DNA from: Sphingosinicellaceae bacterium
GTDB lineage: Bacteria; Pseudomonadota; Alphaproteobacteria; Sphingomonadales; Sphingomonadaceae
DNA: 64,000 nucleotides
Reading direction: 5' to 3'
Assembly: GCA_019285715.1 (NCBI GenBank)
Contig: CP079108.1
Coordinates: forward strand, 3,611,001-3,675,000
In this document: one piece after another, positions 9,612 to 20,136 of the stretch
Layout of the letters: every line of letters begins with the position of its first letter
Numbering within the stretch: the stretch's first letter is position 1
The notes under the pieces: generated by a model
What the model was told of the DNA's origin: nothing
Database searches by the model: none
What the model saw: only the letters and a program-made list of their open reading frames with translations
Position numbers and translations under genes: made by a program

Positions 9612-9716
9612 TTAAGGTTTATTGCTTCGCTCGATCGCACATGGATAATATCCGGCAAGATATCCGAAAAAGTATCCAGCGTATCCAGCGATACACAAGG
9701 CGGTCAAGCTGATCAT
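9612..9716 (-). CDS. Possible 34-aa transmembrane microprotein between rpmD and rplO
   Basis: In the 174-base gap between rpmD and rplO, the coding direction contains an ATG-to-TAA frame of 35 codons. Its product begins [19 protein letters not shown], continues with [15 protein letters not shown], and is one strongly hydrophobic helix with Gly every fourth position (GY.GY..GY..GYY), then a short polar tail. The DNA includes a tandem GCTGGATAC repeat and is AT-richer than its neighbours. No clear Shine-Dalgarno is visible, so translation would depend on coupling or a weak site. It may be a real small membrane protein, or an inserted repeat that happens to be open. Coding status is uncertain. 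Confidence 0.35.
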   Translation of the reverse strand: MISLTALCIAGYAGYFFGYLAGYYPCAIERSNKP

Positions 9717-9753
9717 GACGCGAACATAAACGTTTGCCGTCAATCGGCTCAAA

Positions 9754-9936
9754 TTACTCGCCCTCGACGCTCAGCAGATGCCGGACCTTGCGGATCATCC
9801 CGCGGACCGAAGGGGTGTCCTCCAGCTCCCGCGAGCGGTGCATCTTGTTGAGGCCGAGACCAATCAGCGTCGCTTCCTGGTCGGGGCGACGGCGGATCGG
9901 CGAGCCGGTCTGGGTGATCTTGACGGTGTTGGCCAT
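9754..9936 (-). CDS. rpmD: 50S ribosomal protein L30
   Basis: 60 residues, the standard short bacterial L30: [43 protein letters not shown], split here by the family's own I.R....Q..TL..LGL motif. It is an rRNA-binding protein of the large subunit, 11 bases after rpsE in the spc operon. The next conserved gene, rplO, is unusually far away (174 bases). Confidence 0.96.
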   Translation of the reverse strand: MANTVKITQTGSPIRRRPDQEATLIGLGLNKMHRSRELEDTPSVRGMIRKVRHLLSVEGE

Positions 9937-9947
9937 GTTCGTAGTCC

Positions 9948-10637
9948 TCAGGCGACCGCTTCGGCGTCGGCTTCGACGGTCCGCGAACCGGCGTCGCCAC
10001 GGCGTGCCATCAGGTCGGCGATCTTCTTGCCGCGACGCTGCGCCACCGACTTCGGCGACGTCTGCAGGCCGAGTGCCGCAAACGTGGCGCGGATCATGTT
10101 GTACGGGTTGCTGGTGCCGACCGACTTGGTCACCACGTCCGAGACGCCGAGGCTCTCGAACACGGCGCGCATCGGGCCGCCGGCGATGATGCCGGTACCC
10201 TGGGCAGCCGAGCGGACATAGACCTTGCCTGCACCGAAGTGGCCGTAGCCGTCGTGGTGGAGGGTGCGGCCGTCACGCAGCGGCACGCGGATCATCGCCT
10301 TCTTGGCGGCGGCGGTCGCCTTGGAGATCGCCTCCGGAACTTCGCGCGCCTTGCCGTGGCCGAAACCGACCCGGCCCTTGGCATCGCCGACGACGACGAG
10401 CGCTGCAAAGCCGAAGCGCTTGCCGCCCTTTACCGTCTTCGAGACACGGTTGATGTGCACGAGCTTTTCGACGAGCTCCTCGCCACCATCGCTCGAACCG
10501 CCGCGGCTGTCGTTGCGACCACGGCCGCCACGATCGTTGCCGCCACGACCACGACCGCCGCCGGGACCACCGGGGCCACCGCCGCCGGGACCGTTGCGAC
10601 GCCCTGCGTTGGGGCCTGCGCCTGCTGTCTCAGCCAT
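9948..10637 (-). CDS. rpsE: 30S ribosomal protein S5 with RGG-rich N-terminus
   Basis: 229 residues against 165-175 in E. coli. The first ~50 are a low-complexity Gly/Arg/Asn segment with several GGRGRG and RGGRGRND units. The core then starts at [22 protein letters not shown] and includes [14 protein letters not shown] and [20 protein letters not shown]5 affects decoding fidelity and mRNA helicase activity. RGG-rich stretches commonly bind RNA, and similar extensions occur in other sphingomonads (recollection, not checked). Gene order rplR-rpsE-rpmD is standard. Confidence 0.97.
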   Translation of the reverse strand: MAETAGAGPNAGRRNGPGGGGPGGPGGGRGRGGNDRGGRGRNDSRGGSSDGGEELVEKLVHINRVSKTVKGGKRFGFAALVVVGDAKGRVGFGHGKAREVPEAISKATAAAKKAMIRVPLRDGRTLHHDGYGHFGAGKVYVRSAAQGTGIIAGGPMRAVFESLGVSDVVTKSVGTSNPYNMIRATFAALGLQTSPKSVAQRRGKKIADLMARRGDAGSRTVEADAEAVA

Positions 10638-10640
10638 CGC

Positions 10641-10997
10641 TTAAAACTCCAACCCGCCTTCGCGGGCTCCCTCGGCGAGCGCCTTGACGCGGCCGTGAAA
10701 CAGAAAACCGCCGCGGTCGAAAACGACGCTGGTGACGCCCGCCGCCTTGGCGCGCTCAGCCAGCCGCTTGCCGACGTCCGCCGCTGATCCGCAGGTCGCG
10801 CCGGTCGTCTCGCGGACATCCTTCTCGAGCGTCGAGGCGGCAGCGACGGTGGTGCCGAGGCTGTCGTCGATGATCTGCGCGTACATGTGCTGCGAGGTGC
10901 GGTGGATCGACAGGCGGGGACGCGCGCCGGCCTTGGCACGGAGCGAGGTCCGCACCCGGCGACGCCGCTGCTCGAACAGGGAGAGGTTCTTGCCCAT
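10641..10997 (-). CDS. rplR: 50S ribosomal protein L18
   Basis: 118 residues. [35 protein letters not shown] is the L18 start (the usual ..R....RPRL.V.RS..H.YAQ.ID), and [26 protein letters not shown] is the conserved end. L18 binds 5S rRNA in the central protuberance with L5. Its first base overlaps the last base of the rplF stop, so translation is coupled. Confidence 0.97.
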   Translation of the reverse strand: MGKNLSLFEQRRRRVRTSLRAKAGARPRLSIHRTSQHMYAQIIDDSLGTTVAAASTLEKDVRETTGATCGSAADVGKRLAERAKAAGVTSVVFDRGGFLFHGRVKALAEGAREGGLEF

Positions 10998-11530
10998 TAC
11001 TTCTTCTTCCCTTCCTTGCGGAAGATGATTTCGCCGCGGTACTTGATGCCCTTGCCCTTGTAGGGCTCCGGCTTCCGCCAGCGGCGGATTTCGGCAGCGA
11101 CCTGGCCGACGACCTGGCGGTCTGCACCGCTGATCTCGATCGTCGTCTGGTCGGGCGTCTTGATCGCGATACCCTCGGGGATCGGATAGTCGACGTCGTG
11201 GCTATAGCCGAGTTGCAGCTTCAGGTTCTTGCCCTGCACCGACGCGCGGTAGCCGACGCCGGTGATCTCGAGGACCTTGGTGAAGCCGTCCGAGACGCCG
11301 ACCACGAGGTTCGACACCAGCGTGCGGTGCATGCCCCAGAAGGCGCGCGCCCGCTTCGTCTCGTTCGCGGGAGCGACAGTGATGCCGTCGTCGCCGAGGA
11401 CATACGAGATCTCGTCGACCATCTTCATCGCGAGCATCCCCTTGGGACCCTTCACGCTGAGCTGGCCGCTCTCGATGGAGGCGGTGACGCCTGCCGGCAT
11501 GGGGACCGGCTTCTTTCCGATGCGCGACAT
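10997..11530 (-). CDS. rplF: 50S ribosomal protein L6
   Basis: 177 residues: [20 protein letters not shown] at the start, [29 protein letters not shown] in the middle and the rRNA-binding [19 protein letters not shown] near the end. L6 lies at the base of the L7/L12 stalk next to the sarcin-ricin loop. It is two bases from rpsH and overlaps rplR by one base in the spc operon. Confidence 0.98.
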   Translation of the reverse strand: MSRIGKKPVPMPAGVTASIESGQLSVKGPKGMLAMKMVDEISYVLGDDGITVAPANETKRARAFWGMHRTLVSNLVVGVSDGFTKVLEITGVGYRASVQGKNLKLQLGYSHDVDYPIPEGIAIKTPDQTTIEISGADRQVVGQVAAEIRRWRKPEPYKGKGIKYRGEIIFRKEGKKK

Positions 11531-11532
11531 AC

Positions 11533-11928
11533 TCAGAATACCTGGCAGAGGACTTCGCCGCCGACATTCTGCTCGCGCGCTTCCGCGTCGGACAGAACAC
11601 CCTTGGGCGTCGAGACGATCATGATCCCGAGCCCGTTGCGGACGCGGGGGATTTCGGTGGCGCCCGAGTAAACCCGGCGGCCGGGCTTCGAGACGCGGGC
11701 GACGTGCTGGATCGCCGGCTGGCCCTCGAAATACTTGAGGTCGATACGGATGCCCGCGGCGGGACCCATGTCGGCATCGCTGTAGCCGCGGATATAGCCT
11801 TCGCGCTGGAGCACGTCCAACACGCGGGCGCGGAGCTTCGAGCCCGGCGTCAGGACCGAGTCCTTGCGCGCCTGCTGGCCATTGCGGATGCGGGTGAGCA
11901 TGTCACCCAGGGGATCGGTCATCGACAT
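11533..11928 (-). CDS. rpsH: 30S ribosomal protein S8
   Basis: 131 residues. [21 protein letters not shown] and the C-terminal [23 protein letters not shown] are diagnostic. S8 is a primary 16S rRNA binder; in E. coli it is also the translational repressor of the spc operon, acting at the L5 message. Whether that occurs here cannot be seen. It lies between rpsN (9 bases) and rplF (2 bases). Confidence 0.98.
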   Translation of the reverse strand: MSMTDPLGDMLTRIRNGQQARKDSVLTPGSKLRARVLDVLQREGYIRGYSDADMGPAAGIRIDLKYFEGQPAIQHVARVSKPGRRVYSGATEIPRVRNGLGIMIVSTPKGVLSDAEAREQNVGGEVLCQVF

Positions 11929-11937
11929 GTGGCGTTC

Positions 11938-12243
11938 CTACCAGCTGCTCTTGGTCACGCCGGGGATCAGGCCCTTGTTGGCCAGCTCCCGGAGCATGAT
12001 CCGCGACAGCTTGAACTTGCGGTAATAGGCGCGGCTGCGGCCGGTCAGCTCGCAGCGGTTGCGGACGCGGCCCGGGGTCGCATTGCGCGGCAGCTCGGAC
12101 ATCTTGAGGCGGGCCAGCAGGCGCTCGCTGTCATCGAGCGACTCGTCGGCGGCAATCGCCTTCAGGGCCGCGAACTTCGGCGCGAACTTCTTGACCAGCG
12201 CCTTGCGGTGCTCGTTCTTCTTGATCGAGGAGAGCTTGGCCAT
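11938..12243 (-). CDS. rpsN: 30S ribosomal protein S14
   Basis: 101 residues, the long zinc-independent S14: [20 protein letters not shown]... [51 protein letters not shown], shown here in broken form: the [17 protein letters not shown] motif and the SSW end are intact. Lacks the CxxC pairs of the zinc form. It lies between rplE and rpsH in the spc operon. Confidence 0.97.
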   Translation of the reverse strand: MAKLSSIKKNEHRKALVKKFAPKFAALKAIAADESLDDSERLLARLKMSELPRNATPGRVRNRCELTGRSRAYYRKFKLSRIMLRELANKGLIPGVTKSSW

Positions 12244-12245
12244 GC

Positions 12246-12830
12246 TTAAGCCGCCTTTGCCACGGGCTCGATCATCCCGATGAAGGGAAAGCCGAACGCC
12301 TTGAGGAGCGCGCGCGCCTCGTCGTCGGTGCGCGCGGTGGTGGTGATGATGACGTCCATGCCGCGGACCTGGTCGACCCGGTCATAGCTGATCTCGGGGA
12401 ACACGAGCTGCTCCTTGAGGCCCATCGCGTAGTTGCCACGCCCGTCGAACGACTTCGGGTTCAGGCCGCGAAAGTCGCGGACGCGCGGCAGCGCGATGGT
12501 CACGAGACGGTCGAGAAACTCGTACATCTTCTCGCGGCGCAGCGTCACCTTGCAGCCGATCGGCATACCTTCGCGCAGCTTGAAGGTCGCGACCGACTTC
12601 TTCGCCTTGGTGATGACAGGCTTCTGGCCCGCGATCAGCGCCATCTCGGCAGCCGCCACGTCGACCTTCTTCTTGTCCTGGGTGGCTTCGCCGACACCCA
12701 TGTTGATGACGATCTTGTCGATCTTGGGAACCTGCATCAGGTTCTTGTAACCGAACTCCTCGATCAGCGCGGGACGCACCTTCTCCTGATAGAGAGTCTG
12801 CATCCGCGTCAGGTTTGCCTGATCAGCCAT
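12246..12830 (-). CDS. rplE: 50S ribosomal protein L5
   Basis: 194 residues. [18 protein letters not shown] is the first signature and [20 protein letters not shown] the second; the end [15 protein letters not shown] is also typical. L5 carries 5S rRNA into the large subunit and contacts the P-site tRNA. The gene overlaps rplX by 8 bases, so it is translationally coupled to it. Confidence 0.98.
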   Translation of the reverse strand: MADQANLTRMQTLYQEKVRPALIEEFGYKNLMQVPKIDKIVINMGVGEATQDKKKVDVAAAEMALIAGQKPVITKAKKSVATFKLREGMPIGCKVTLRREKMYEFLDRLVTIALPRVRDFRGLNPKSFDGRGNYAMGLKEQLVFPEISYDRVDQVRGMDVIITTTARTDDEARALLKAFGFPFIGMIEPVAKAA

Positions 12831-13146
12831 CGATCACTTCTCCCGAGCGCTTGGCGACACGCACCTTGCGACCGTCTTCCAGAAACTTGAATCCAACCCG
12901 CGTCGGCAGGCCCGTCTTCGGGTCCTCGATCGCGACCTTGGAGACGAACATCGCCGCTTCGATGCGCTCGAGACCACCCTGGGGGTTGGCCTGGCTCGCC
13001 TTCTTGTGGCGCGTCATCATGTTGATGCCGCTGACGATGACCTTGCCGGTCTTCGGCATGGCGGTCGTGACGACGCCGTGCTTGCCCTTGTCCTTGCCGG
13101 ACAGGACGACGACCTTGTCACCCTTCTTGATCTTGGCAGCGCTCAT
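12823..13146 (-). CDS. rplX: 50S ribosomal protein L24
   Basis: 107 residues starting [24 protein letters not shown], the KOW motif (KGD.V.V..GKDKGK.G) of L24, which initiates assembly of the large subunit at the 5' domain of 23S rRNA. It overlaps rplN by one base and rplE by eight. Confidence 0.97.
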   Translation of the reverse strand: MSAAKIKKGDKVVVLSGKDKGKHGVVTTAMPKTGKVIVSGINMMTRHKKASQANPQGGLERIEAAMFVSKVAIEDPKTGLPTRVGFKFLEDGRKVRVAKRSGEVIDG

Positions 13147-13514
13147 TACAGCACCTCCGGAGCAAGGCTGATGATCTTCATGTGGCCCGAGGCGCGCAAC
13201 TCGCGGACGACTGGCCCGAAGATGCGGGTACCGATCGGCTCCTCGTTCTTGTTGATCAGCACCGCGGCATTCCCGTCGAAGCGGATCACCGAACCGTCGG
13301 CGCGGCGGATGTCCTTGGCGGTGCGAACGACGACGGCCCGGTGGACGTCGCCCTTCTTCACCTTGCCCTTGGGCGCGGCTTCCTTGATCGACACGACGAT
13401 GGTGTCACCGACGCCGGCGAACCGGCGCTTCGAGCCGCCGAGCACCTTGATGCACATGACGCGCTTGGCGCCCGAGTTGTCGGCGACGTCGAGGTTGGTC
13501 TGCATCTGGATCAT
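13146..13514 (-). CDS. rplN: 50S ribosomal protein L14
   Basis: 122 residues, the invariant L14 length: [20 protein letters not shown] at the start, [30 protein letters not shown], and [21 protein letters not shown] at the end. L14 forms the bridge to 16S rRNA helix 14 and is the docking site for the silencing factor RsfS, whose gene lies at 38440 in this window. First gene of the spc operon; it overlaps rpsQ by 4 bases. Confidence 0.98.
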   Translation of the reverse strand: MIQMQTNLDVADNSGAKRVMCIKVLGGSKRRFAGVGDTIVVSIKEAAPKGKVKKGDVHRAVVVRTAKDIRRADGSVIRFDGNAAVLINKNEEPIGTRIFGPVVRELRASGHMKIISLAPEVL

Positions 13515-13777
13515 ACGTGCGATCCTTCGATCACTTGCCCGGCGGTCACGGTGTCGAGCACGCGCCAGGTCTTGAGCTTGCTAATCGGGGCACACTCTTC
13601 GATGCGCACCACGTCACCGGTCTTGACGGCGTTCGCCTCGTCATGGGCGTGGTACTTCTTCGAGAGGCGGATGATCTTGCCGTAGACCGGGTGACGGACC
13701 TGGCGCTCGATGAGCACCACGACCGTCTTGTCGGTCTTGTCGGAGACGACTGTCCCCTGCAGGATGCGCTTGGGCAT
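13511..13777 (-). CDS. rpsQ: 30S ribosomal protein S17
   Basis: 88 residues: [44 protein letters not shown] and [17 protein letters not shown]17 is a primary 16S binder with an OB fold. It is coupled on both sides, by one base to rpmC and four to rplN, in the classic rpmC-rpsQ-rplN order. Confidence 0.98.
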   Translation of the reverse strand: MPKRILQGTVVSDKTDKTVVVLIERQVRHPVYGKIIRLSKKYHAHDEANAVKTGDVVRIEECAPISKLKTWRVLDTVTAGQVIEGSHV

Positions 13778-13983
13778 TACTTCGTCTCCTGCGCGGCTGT
13801 CGCGCGCTGCGTCTGCAGCGTCTTGATGCGCGCGATGGTGCGGCGGACGGTCCGCACGCGGGCCGGCTTCTCGAGCTGCCCGGTCGCGGCCTGGAAGCGC
13901 AGATTGAACTGCTCGCGCTTCAGCTCGCCGAGCTGCGTCGCCATCTGGTCGTCCGACTGGACCTTCAAATCTTGCGTCTTCAT
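13777..13983 (-). CDS. rpmC: 50S ribosomal protein L29
   Basis: 68 residues from [20 protein letters not shown] to the end, with the L29 core [18 protein letters not shown] followed by [20 protein letters not shown]29 forms two helices at the tunnel exit, where trigger factor and SRP dock. The ATG at 13983 is the family start. It lies 4 bases after rplP. Confidence 0.96.
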   Translation of the reverse strand: MKTQDLKVQSDDQMATQLGELKREQFNLRFQAATGQLEKPARVRTVRRTIARIKTLQTQRATAAQETK

Positions 13984-13987
13984 CTGC

Positions 13988-14416
13988 TTATGCCTCGCCG
14001 GTCGGCTCGCCGAGGCGAACCACAACCTTGGTCTTGATCGGCAGCTTCGCGGCGGCGCGCTCGAAGGCGCCCTTGGCGATCTCGTGGCTGACGCCGTCGA
14101 TCTCGAACATGATACGGCCCGGCTTGACCCGTGCCACGTGGTACTCGATCGCACCCTTGCCCTTGCCCATGCGGACTTCGGCCGGCTTCGACGTCACCGG
14201 GATGTCCGGGAAGATGCGGATCCACAACCGGCCGGCACGCTTCATGTGACGGCTGATCGCGCGACGTGCCGCTTCGATCTGGCGCGCGGTGATCCGCTCG
14301 GGCTCCATCGCCTTCAAGCCGAAGGCACCGAAGTTGAGTGCCGAGCCGCCCTTGGCGTCGCCGTGGATGCGACCCTTGAACTGCTTGCGGTACTTGGACT
14401 TTTTGGGCTGCAACAT
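13988..14416 (-). CDS. rplP: 50S ribosomal protein L16
   Basis: 142 residues: [53 protein letters not shown], and the [20 protein letters not shown] block. L16 is near the A-site tRNA elbow. The Arg in the RMGKGKG loop is a known hydroxylation target in some bacteria. It lies 11 bases after rpsC. Confidence 0.98.
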   Translation of the reverse strand: MLQPKKSKYRKQFKGRIHGDAKGGSALNFGAFGLKAMEPERITARQIEAARRAISRHMKRAGRLWIRIFPDIPVTSKPAEVRMGKGKGAIEYHVARVKPGRIMFEIDGVSHEIAKGAFERAAAKLPIKTKVVVRLGEPTGEA

Positions 14417-14427
14417 CTTGTATTACC

Positions 14428-15123
14428 TCAGCGCGCCGGACGGACGCCGGAAGTCTGCGCTTCCATCATCAGCCGGTCCTGCGACATCGGGTCGTGACCC
14501 AGGATTTCGCCCTTGAAGATCCACACCTTGACGCCGCAGACACCATAAGCGGTGTGGGCCTGCGCTTCGGCATAATCCATGTTGGCGCGCAGCGTGTGCA
14601 ACGGCACCCGGCCCTCGCGATACTGCTCGCTCCGCGCGATCTCGGCGCCGCCGAGACGGCCACCGCACGAAACCTTGATGCCGTCGGCACCGAGGCGCAT
14701 CGCCGACTGAACTGCGCGCTTCATGGCCCGGCGGAAGGCGATCCGGCGCTCGAGCTGGTCGGCGATGCCCTGCGCGACGAGGCGCGCATCGACTTCCGGC
14801 TTGCGGATCTCGACGATGTTCAAGGAGACTTCGCTCTTCGTCATCTCGCCAATCTGGCGGCGGAGCTTCTCGATGTCCGCGCCCTTCTTGCCGATAATCA
14901 CACCAGGACGAGCAGCGTAGATCGAGACGCGGCACAGCTTGGCCGGACGCTCGATGACGACCTTCGAAATCGCGGCCTGCATGTGCGTCTTCATGATGAA
15001 GCTGCGGATGCGCAGGTCCTCCAGGAGCAGCGTGCCATAGGTGTCGCCTTCGGCGTACCAGCGGCTGTCCCAGGTGCGGTTGATCTGCAGGCGCAGACCG
15101 ATCGGATTGGACTTGTGACCCAT
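14428..15123 (-). CDS. rpsC: 30S ribosomal protein S3
   Basis: 231 residues. [20 protein letters not shown] opens it; a KH domain ([21 protein letters not shown]) follows at about residues 65-80; and [32 protein letters not shown]-type sequence ([15 protein letters not shown]) marks the C-terminal domain. S3 lines the mRNA entry channel and has helicase activity. It shares one base with the rplV stop. Confidence 0.98.
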   Translation of the reverse strand: MGHKSNPIGLRLQINRTWDSRWYAEGDTYGTLLLEDLRIRSFIMKTHMQAAISKVVIERPAKLCRVSIYAARPGVIIGKKGADIEKLRRQIGEMTKSEVSLNIVEIRKPEVDARLVAQGIADQLERRIAFRRAMKRAVQSAMRLGADGIKVSCGGRLGGAEIARSEQYREGRVPLHTLRANMDYAEAQAHTAYGVCGVKVWIFKGEILGHDPMSQDRLMMEAQTSGVRPAR

Positions 15124-15512
15124 TATGCTTGCTCCGCCGGATCGGCCAGTTCGCGCACCACAACGCGTAAGCGGCTGAACGGCTTTTCGATGCGCGCCGC
15201 ACGACCACGGGCGCGCGGGGTAAAGCGCTTCATGACCAGGGCCTTGCCGACGCTCGCCTCGTGGACGATCAGCGCGTCAACATCGAGGTTGTGGTTGTTC
15301 TCGGCGTTGGCGATCGCGGACGCCAGAACCTTGCGCACGTCGAGCGCCATGCCCTTCTTGGAGAAGGTCAGGATGTCGAGCGCGTCCGACGCCTTGCGGC
15401 CGCGGATAAGGCCGGCAACGAGGTTGAGCTTGTACGCCGAGCCACGAATGGTCGTCGCCAGTGCCAGCGCCTCGCGGTCGCCGACCTTGCGGGGATTGTT
15501 GGGCTTGCCCAT
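15123..15512 (-). CDS. rplV: 50S ribosomal protein L22
   Basis: 129 residues. [20 protein letters not shown] and the long beta-hairpin end with RAIGR-like sequence ([20 protein letters not shown]) identify L22, whose hairpin forms part of the exit-tunnel constriction where macrolides act. It overlaps one base with both rpsS and rpsC. Confidence 0.97.
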   Translation of the reverse strand: MGKPNNPRKVGDREALALATTIRGSAYKLNLVAGLIRGRKASDALDILTFSKKGMALDVRKVLASAIANAENNHNLDVDALIVHEASVGKALVMKRFTPRARGRAARIEKPFSRLRVVVRELADPAEQA

Positions 15513-15787
15513 CAGCGCTTGGCCTTCTTGTCGGCGGCGTGACCCGTGAAGGTCCGCGTCGGTGCGAACTCGCCGAGCTTCATGCCGACCATGTCCTCGT
15601 TGACCGAGACCGGGATGAACTTGCGGCCATTATAGACGCTGAAGGTCAGGCCGACGAACTGCGGTAGGATCGTCGAACGGCGCGACCAGGTCTTGATCGG
15701 ACCACGCGTGGTTCCAGCCTGCGCGGCCTCGGCCTTCTTGACGACATGCAGGTCGACGAACGGACCCTTCCAGACGGAGCGGCTCAT
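15512..15787 (-). CDS. rpsS: 30S ribosomal protein S19
   Basis: 91 residues starting [39 protein letters not shown] and YNGRKFIPV follow, then [13 protein letters not shown]-type sequence ([20 protein letters not shown]). S19 pairs with S13 in the head. The ATG at 15787 is used, 3 bases from rplB; the frame is open further upstream but without family similarity. Confidence 0.97.
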   Translation of the reverse strand: MSRSVWKGPFVDLHVVKKAEAAQAGTTRGPIKTWSRRSTILPQFVGLTFSVYNGRKFIPVSVNEDMVGMKLGEFAPTRTFTGHAADKKAKR

Positions 15788-15789
15788 AG

Positions 15790-16629
15790 TCAGCCCTTCT
15801 TCTTCTTGGCGTGACGCGACCGGATGATCATGTGGTCGGTCGACTTGTTGGAGCGCGTCTTCGCACCCTTGGTCGGCTTGCCCCACGGGGTCACCGGATG
15901 GCGACCGCCCGAGGTCCGGCCTTCACCACCGCCGTGCGGATGGTCGACCGGGTTCTTGGCAACACCGCGGGTCAGCGGGCGACGGCCCATCCAGCGGACG
16001 CGACCGGCCTTGCCGAGGTTCTGGTTCGAGTTGTCGGGGTTCGAAACCGCGCCGACCGTCGCCATGCAATCGGAGCGCGTGTAGCGCTGCTCGCCCGAGT
16101 TCAACCGGATGATGACCATGCCGCGGTCACGACCGACGACCTGGACGAAGGTACCGGCGGCACGGGCGATCTGGCCACCCTTGCCGGGCTTGAGCTCGAC
16201 GTTGTGCACGATGGTGCCGACCGGCATCGAGCCGATCTCCATCGCATTGCCGGGCTTGACGTCGACCTTCTTGCCGGCAGTGACGACATCGCCGACGGCG
16301 AGGCGCTGCGGCGCGATGATATAGTTCTGCTGGCCGTCCGGATACTTGACGAGCGCAATGAACGCCGACCGGTTGGGGTCGTACTCGAGCCGCTCGACGG
16401 TCGCCGTGACGTCCCAGGTGCGACGCTTGAAGTCGACGATGCGGTACAGCTGCTTGTGGCCGCCGGCGATGCCGCGAGCCGTAGCGTGACCCATGTTGTT
16501 GCGTCCGCCCGACTTGCGCAGACCCTCGGTCAGTGCCTTGACGGGACGACCCTTGAACAGGTGCGACCGGTCGACGAGGATCAGGCCGCGGCGACCCGGG
16601 CTCGTCGGATTATAGGATTTCAAAGCCAT
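15790..16629 (-). CDS. rplB: 50S ribosomal protein L2
   Basis: 279 residues. [20 protein letters not shown] at the start, [20 protein letters not shown], and the C-terminal [20 protein letters not shown] block, which contains the conserved His needed for peptidyl-transferase activity. L2 is one of the largest proteins of the large subunit core. S10-operon position between rplW and rpsS is standard. Confidence 0.98.
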   Translation of the reverse strand: MALKSYNPTSPGRRGLILVDRSHLFKGRPVKALTEGLRKSGGRNNMGHATARGIAGGHKQLYRIVDFKRRTWDVTATVERLEYDPNRSAFIALVKYPDGQQNYIIAPQRLAVGDVVTAGKKVDVKPGNAMEIGSMPVGTIVHNVELKPGKGGQIARAAGTFVQVVGRDRGMVIIRLNSGEQRYTRSDCMATVGAVSNPDNSNQNLGKAGRVRWMGRRPLTRGVAKNPVDHPHGGGEGRTSGGRHPVTPWGKPTKGAKTRSNKSTDHMIIRSRHAKKKKG

Positions 16630-16632
16630 GAC

Positions 16633-16956
16633 TTAGATTCCCGTCGTCACGTCGATGCGGTCGCCTTCGGCGAGCGTCACGACGGCCTTCTTCTCATCGG
16701 CGCGGGTGTAGGGCTTGCCCTTCCAGCGCTTGTTCTTGCCCTTCTGGACCATCGTGTTGACGGCCATGACCTTGACCGAGAACAGCGCCTCGATGGCAGC
16801 CTTGATCTCAGGCTTGGTGGCGCGGTTCGCGACCTTGAAGACGACCTGGTTGAATTCGCTGACCATCGTCGACTTCTCGGTAATGACCGGCTTCAGCACG
16901 ATGTCGTAGTGCTTGAGATCGATCGCCGCCGGGGCGGATTTGGGGGCCTTAGCCAT
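16633..16956 (-). CDS. rplW: 50S ribosomal protein L23
   Basis: 107 residues beginning [20 protein letters not shown]; the core [11 protein letters not shown] and [20 protein letters not shown] is L23. It sits at the tunnel exit and is the main docking point for trigger factor and SRP. The ATG at 16956 overlaps the end of rplD by 8 bases. The short Ala/Pro N-terminal tail precedes the usual start of the family. Confidence 0.97.
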   Translation of the reverse strand: MAKAPKSAPAAIDLKHYDIVLKPVITEKSTMVSEFNQVVFKVANRATKPEIKAAIEALFSVKVMAVNTMVQKGKNKRWKGKPYTRADEKKAVVTLAEGDRIDVTTGI

Positions 16957-17572
16957 TGACGCGCGCCTCCAGGCTAGCAACCGCGGCGCGGGTCAGGACC
17001 AGCGTGTCGTGGTTGAGGATGTCGTAGACGTTGGCGCCGATTGCCGGCAGCACGTCGATCTTGTGCAGGTTGGCGCAGGCCATCCCGAAGTGGGTGTCGA
17101 TCGCATCGCCGTCGATGAACAGGCCGCTGGTGATGCCGAGGCCCTCGAGCCGCGCGAGCAGCGTCTTGGTCTTGGCTTCATCGAGCGTCAGGTTCTCGAC
17201 GACCACCAGCTTGCCCTCGGCGGCCTTGACCGAGAGAGCGATGCCGAGGCCGAGGCGACGGATCTTCTTGTTGAGGCCCGGATCGAAGTCACGGACGCGG
17301 GGACCGTGAGCCTTACCACCACCGATGAACTGCGGCGCGGCGCGGTTGCCGTGGCGGGCGGTACCGCCACCCTTCTGGTTGCCGAGCTTCTTGCCGGTGC
17401 GCTTCACTTCGCTGCGCTCGCGCGCCTTGCGGGCGGTGGCGCGGCGCTTTTCGAGCTGCCACGTCACGACGCGGTGCAGGATGTCGACGCGCGGCTCCTT
17501 GCCGAACACGGCGTCCGACAACTCGATGTCGCCGGCGGCCGAATTGTCGAGGTTCTTGACTTCAAGCTTCAT
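16949..17572 (-). CDS. rplD: 50S ribosomal protein L4
   Basis: 207 residues. The segment [22 protein letters not shown] is the tunnel loop of L4 (R....K..G.GRAR.G), and [22 protein letters not shown] follows. L4 binds domain I of 23S rRNA, and in enterobacteria it represses its own operon through the S10 leader; no such leader was identified here. It follows rplC by 3 bases. Confidence 0.97.
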   Translation of the reverse strand: MKLEVKNLDNSAAGDIELSDAVFGKEPRVDILHRVVTWQLEKRRATARKARERSEVKRTGKKLGNQKGGGTARHGNRAAPQFIGGGKAHGPRVRDFDPGLNKKIRRLGLGIALSVKAAEGKLVVVENLTLDEAKTKTLLARLEGLGITSGLFIDGDAIDTHFGMACANLHKIDVLPAIGANVYDILNHDTLVLTRAAVASLEARVNG

Positions 17573-17575
17573 GGC

Positions 17576-18361
17576 TCAAGCCTCCTCGGTAGCGGTTGCG
17601 GGGGTGGCGTCGTTGACCTGTGCGGCTTCGACGGCCTCGTTCTCGATGACCGGGGTCTCGGCAACGGTGTCGGCCGGAGCAGCGTCACGCGACCTGAACG
17701 AACCGGGGTACGGCGCGTCGGCGTGGCGCGCGACCTTGACCGCGTCCTTGATCAGCAGCCAGCCACCCTTGTGACCGGGGACCGAGCCCTTGAGGAAGAT
17801 CAGGCCGCGCTCGACATCGGTCGAGACGACTTCGAGGTTCTGCTGGGTGCGCTGACGGTCGCCCATGTGGCCGGCCATCTTCTTGCCCTTGAAGACCTTG
17901 CCCGGATCCTGGCGCTGGCCGGTCGACCCGAGCGAACGGTGCGAGACCGAGACGCCGTGGGTGGCGCGGAGGCCACCGAAGTTCCAGCGCTTCATGCCGC
18001 CCTGGAAACCCTTACCGACGGTATCGCCGGTAATGTCCACGAACTGGCCGGCAACGAAGTGGTCCGCCGACAGGGCCGCACCGACATCGAGCAGCGCGTC
18101 TTCCGACACGCGGAACTCGGCGACATGCGCCTTGGGCTCGACCTCGGCCGCAGCGAAATGGCCACGCTCCGGCTTCGTCGTGTTCTTGGCTTTCTTGGCA
18201 CCCGCGCCGAGCTGCACCGCGGTGTAGCCGTCACGCTCCTGGGTGCGGGTGGCGACGACCTGGCAGCCCTCGAGCGCCATGACCGTCACCGGGACATGTT
18301 TCCCGTCGCTCAAAAAGAGCCGGGTCATTCCCATTTTCTTCGCGATCACGCCACTGCGCAT
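17576..18361 (-). CDS. rplC: 50S ribosomal protein L3 with acidic C-terminal tail
   Basis: The 261-residue protein begins [40 protein letters not shown] and [28 protein letters not shown] are the L3 core, with the conserved Gln (a known methylation site in E. coli) in GQRQ. About 50 residues beyond the core ([19 protein letters not shown]... TATEEA) form an acidic, Ala-rich tail. ATG at 18361 has AAAGGAA 7 bases upstream. Confidence 0.97.
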   Translation of the reverse strand: MRSGVIAKKMGMTRLFLSDGKHVPVTVMALEGCQVVATRTQERDGYTAVQLGAGAKKAKNTTKPERGHFAAAEVEPKAHVAEFRVSEDALLDVGAALSADHFVAGQFVDITGDTVGKGFQGGMKRWNFGGLRATHGVSVSHRSLGSTGQRQDPGKVFKGKKMAGHMGDRQRTQQNLEVVSTDVERGLIFLKGSVPGHKGGWLLIKDAVKVARHADAPYPGSFRSRDAAPADTVAETPVIENEAVEAAQVNDATPATATEEA

Positions 18362-18440
18362 GATCAATTCCTTTCCTATCAGAGGCCCCAAGCAGGGGCT
18401 TGACCAAATGAAGTTCGCTCCGCGTATTTCGTTCGTAAGT

Positions 18441-18755
<315 letters not shown>

Positions 18756-18773
18756 CGAAACCAATCAAATCTC

Positions 18774-18810
18774 AAAAACGAAGCGGCCCAGCGAGTAAGC
18801 GCGGGCCGCT
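18774..18810 (-). terminator. Terminator-like hairpin between tuf and rpsJ
   Basis: Reading in the direction of transcription, AGCGGCCC (from 18810) pairs with GGGCCGCT (to 18782), closing a short loop, and is followed by TTCGTTTTT. This is a fair intrinsic terminator after tuf. It would separate the str operon (rpsL-fusA-tuf) from the S10 operon, or attenuate between them. Confidence 0.65.
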
Positions 18811-18852
18811 CAACTCGAATCGCTGGGATCCGAGGCGAGCGGCCCTATAGCC

Positions 18853-20046
18853 TTACTTGCTGATCTGCGCAACCACGCCCGAACCAACGGTGCGGCCGCC
18901 TTCGCGAATTGCGAAGCGCAAACCCTGCTCCATGGCGATCGGAGCGATCAGCTTGACCTGCAGCTGGACGTTGTCGCCCGGCATGACCATCTCGGTGCCC
19001 TCAGGCAGCTCCACGGTGCCGGTGACGTCGGTGGTGCGGAAGTAGAACTGCGGGCGGTAATTGGCGAAGAACGGCGTGTGACGGCCACCCTCGTCCTTCG
19101 ACAGCACGTAGACCTCGGCGGTGAACTCGGTGTGCGGCTTGATCGAGCCCGGCTTGCAGAGAACCTGGCCGCGCTCGACGTCCTCACGCCCGACACCGCG
19201 CAGCAGCGCGCCGATGTTGTCGCCGGCCTGGCCCTGGTCGAGCAGCTTGCGGAACATCTCGACGCCGGTGCAGACGGTCTTGCGGACCTCGGGAGCGATA
19301 CCGACGATCTCGACTTCCTCGCCGACCTTGACGATGCCGCTCTCGACGCGACCGGTGACGACCGTGCCGCGACCCGAGATCGAGAATACGTCCTCGATCG
19401 GCATCAGGAACGGACGGTCGAGCGGACGCGCCGGCTGCGGGATGTACTCGTCGACAGTCTTCATCAGGGCGATGATCGCGTCGCGACCGATCTCGTCGCG
19501 CTTGCCGTCGAGGGCGCAGACAGCCGAACCCTGCGTGATCGGCGTGTCGTCACCCGGGAAGTCGTACTTCGACAGCAGCTCACGGATCTCGAGCTCGACG
19601 AGCTCGAGGATTTCGGCGTCGTCGACGAGGTCGACCTTGTTCATGAACACGACCATCGACGGCACGCCGACCTGCTTGGCGAGCAGGATGTGCTCGCGGG
19701 TCTGCGGCATCGGGCCATCGGTCGCCGAGACGACGAGGATCGCGCCGTCCATCTGGGCGGCACCGGTGATCATGTTCTTCACATAATCGGCGTGGCCCGG
19801 GCAATCGACGTGCGCGTAGTGGCGCGCTGCCGTCTCGTACTCGACGTGCGCGGTCGAGATCGTGATGCCGCGCTCGCGCTCCTCGGGAGCCTTGTCGATG
19901 TCGGCGTACGCCGTGAACGTGGCGCCACCGGTCTCGGCGAGAATCTTGGTGATCGCGGCGGTCAGCGACGTCTTGCCATGGTCGACATGACCAATGGTGC
20001 CGATGTTGCAGTGCGGCTTGTTCCGCTCGAATTTCGCCTTACCCAT
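18853..20046 (-). CDS. tuf: Elongation factor Tu
   Basis: 397 residues, standard. Domain 1 holds GTPase motifs [10 protein letters not shown] (G1), DCPGHADY (G3) and NKVDLVDD (G4); domains 2 and 3 follow, ending [10 protein letters not shown]-Tu brings aminoacyl-tRNA to the A site. Last gene of the str operon, 90 bases after fusA. Confidence 0.99.
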   Translation of the reverse strand: MGKAKFERNKPHCNIGTIGHVDHGKTSLTAAITKILAETGGATFTAYADIDKAPEERERGITISTAHVEYETAARHYAHVDCPGHADYVKNMITGAAQMDGAILVVSATDGPMPQTREHILLAKQVGVPSMVVFMNKVDLVDDAEILELVELEIRELLSKYDFPGDDTPITQGSAVCALDGKRDEIGRDAIIALMKTVDEYIPQPARPLDRPFLMPIEDVFSISGRGTVVTGRVESGIVKVGEEVEIVGIAPEVRKTVCTGVEMFRKLLDQGQAGDNIGALLRGVGREDVERGQVLCKPGSIKPHTEFTAEVYVLSKDEGGRHTPFFANYRPQFYFRTTDVTGTVELPEGTEMVMPGDNVQLQVKLIAPIAMEQGLRFAIREGGRTVGSGVVAQISK

Positions 20047-20136
20047 GAGTCCTCATCCTTCGTCGAATTGCTGCCCGGCCCGGGGAGCCGGGGCGTCTAG
20101 TTTCTGTGCAAGTAAAAGTAAAGGCGCTGACCGAAA

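Noticed and set aside
16913-18403. A 496-codon plus-strand frame
   Set aside because: Antisense to rplD and rplC, with no recognisable domain.
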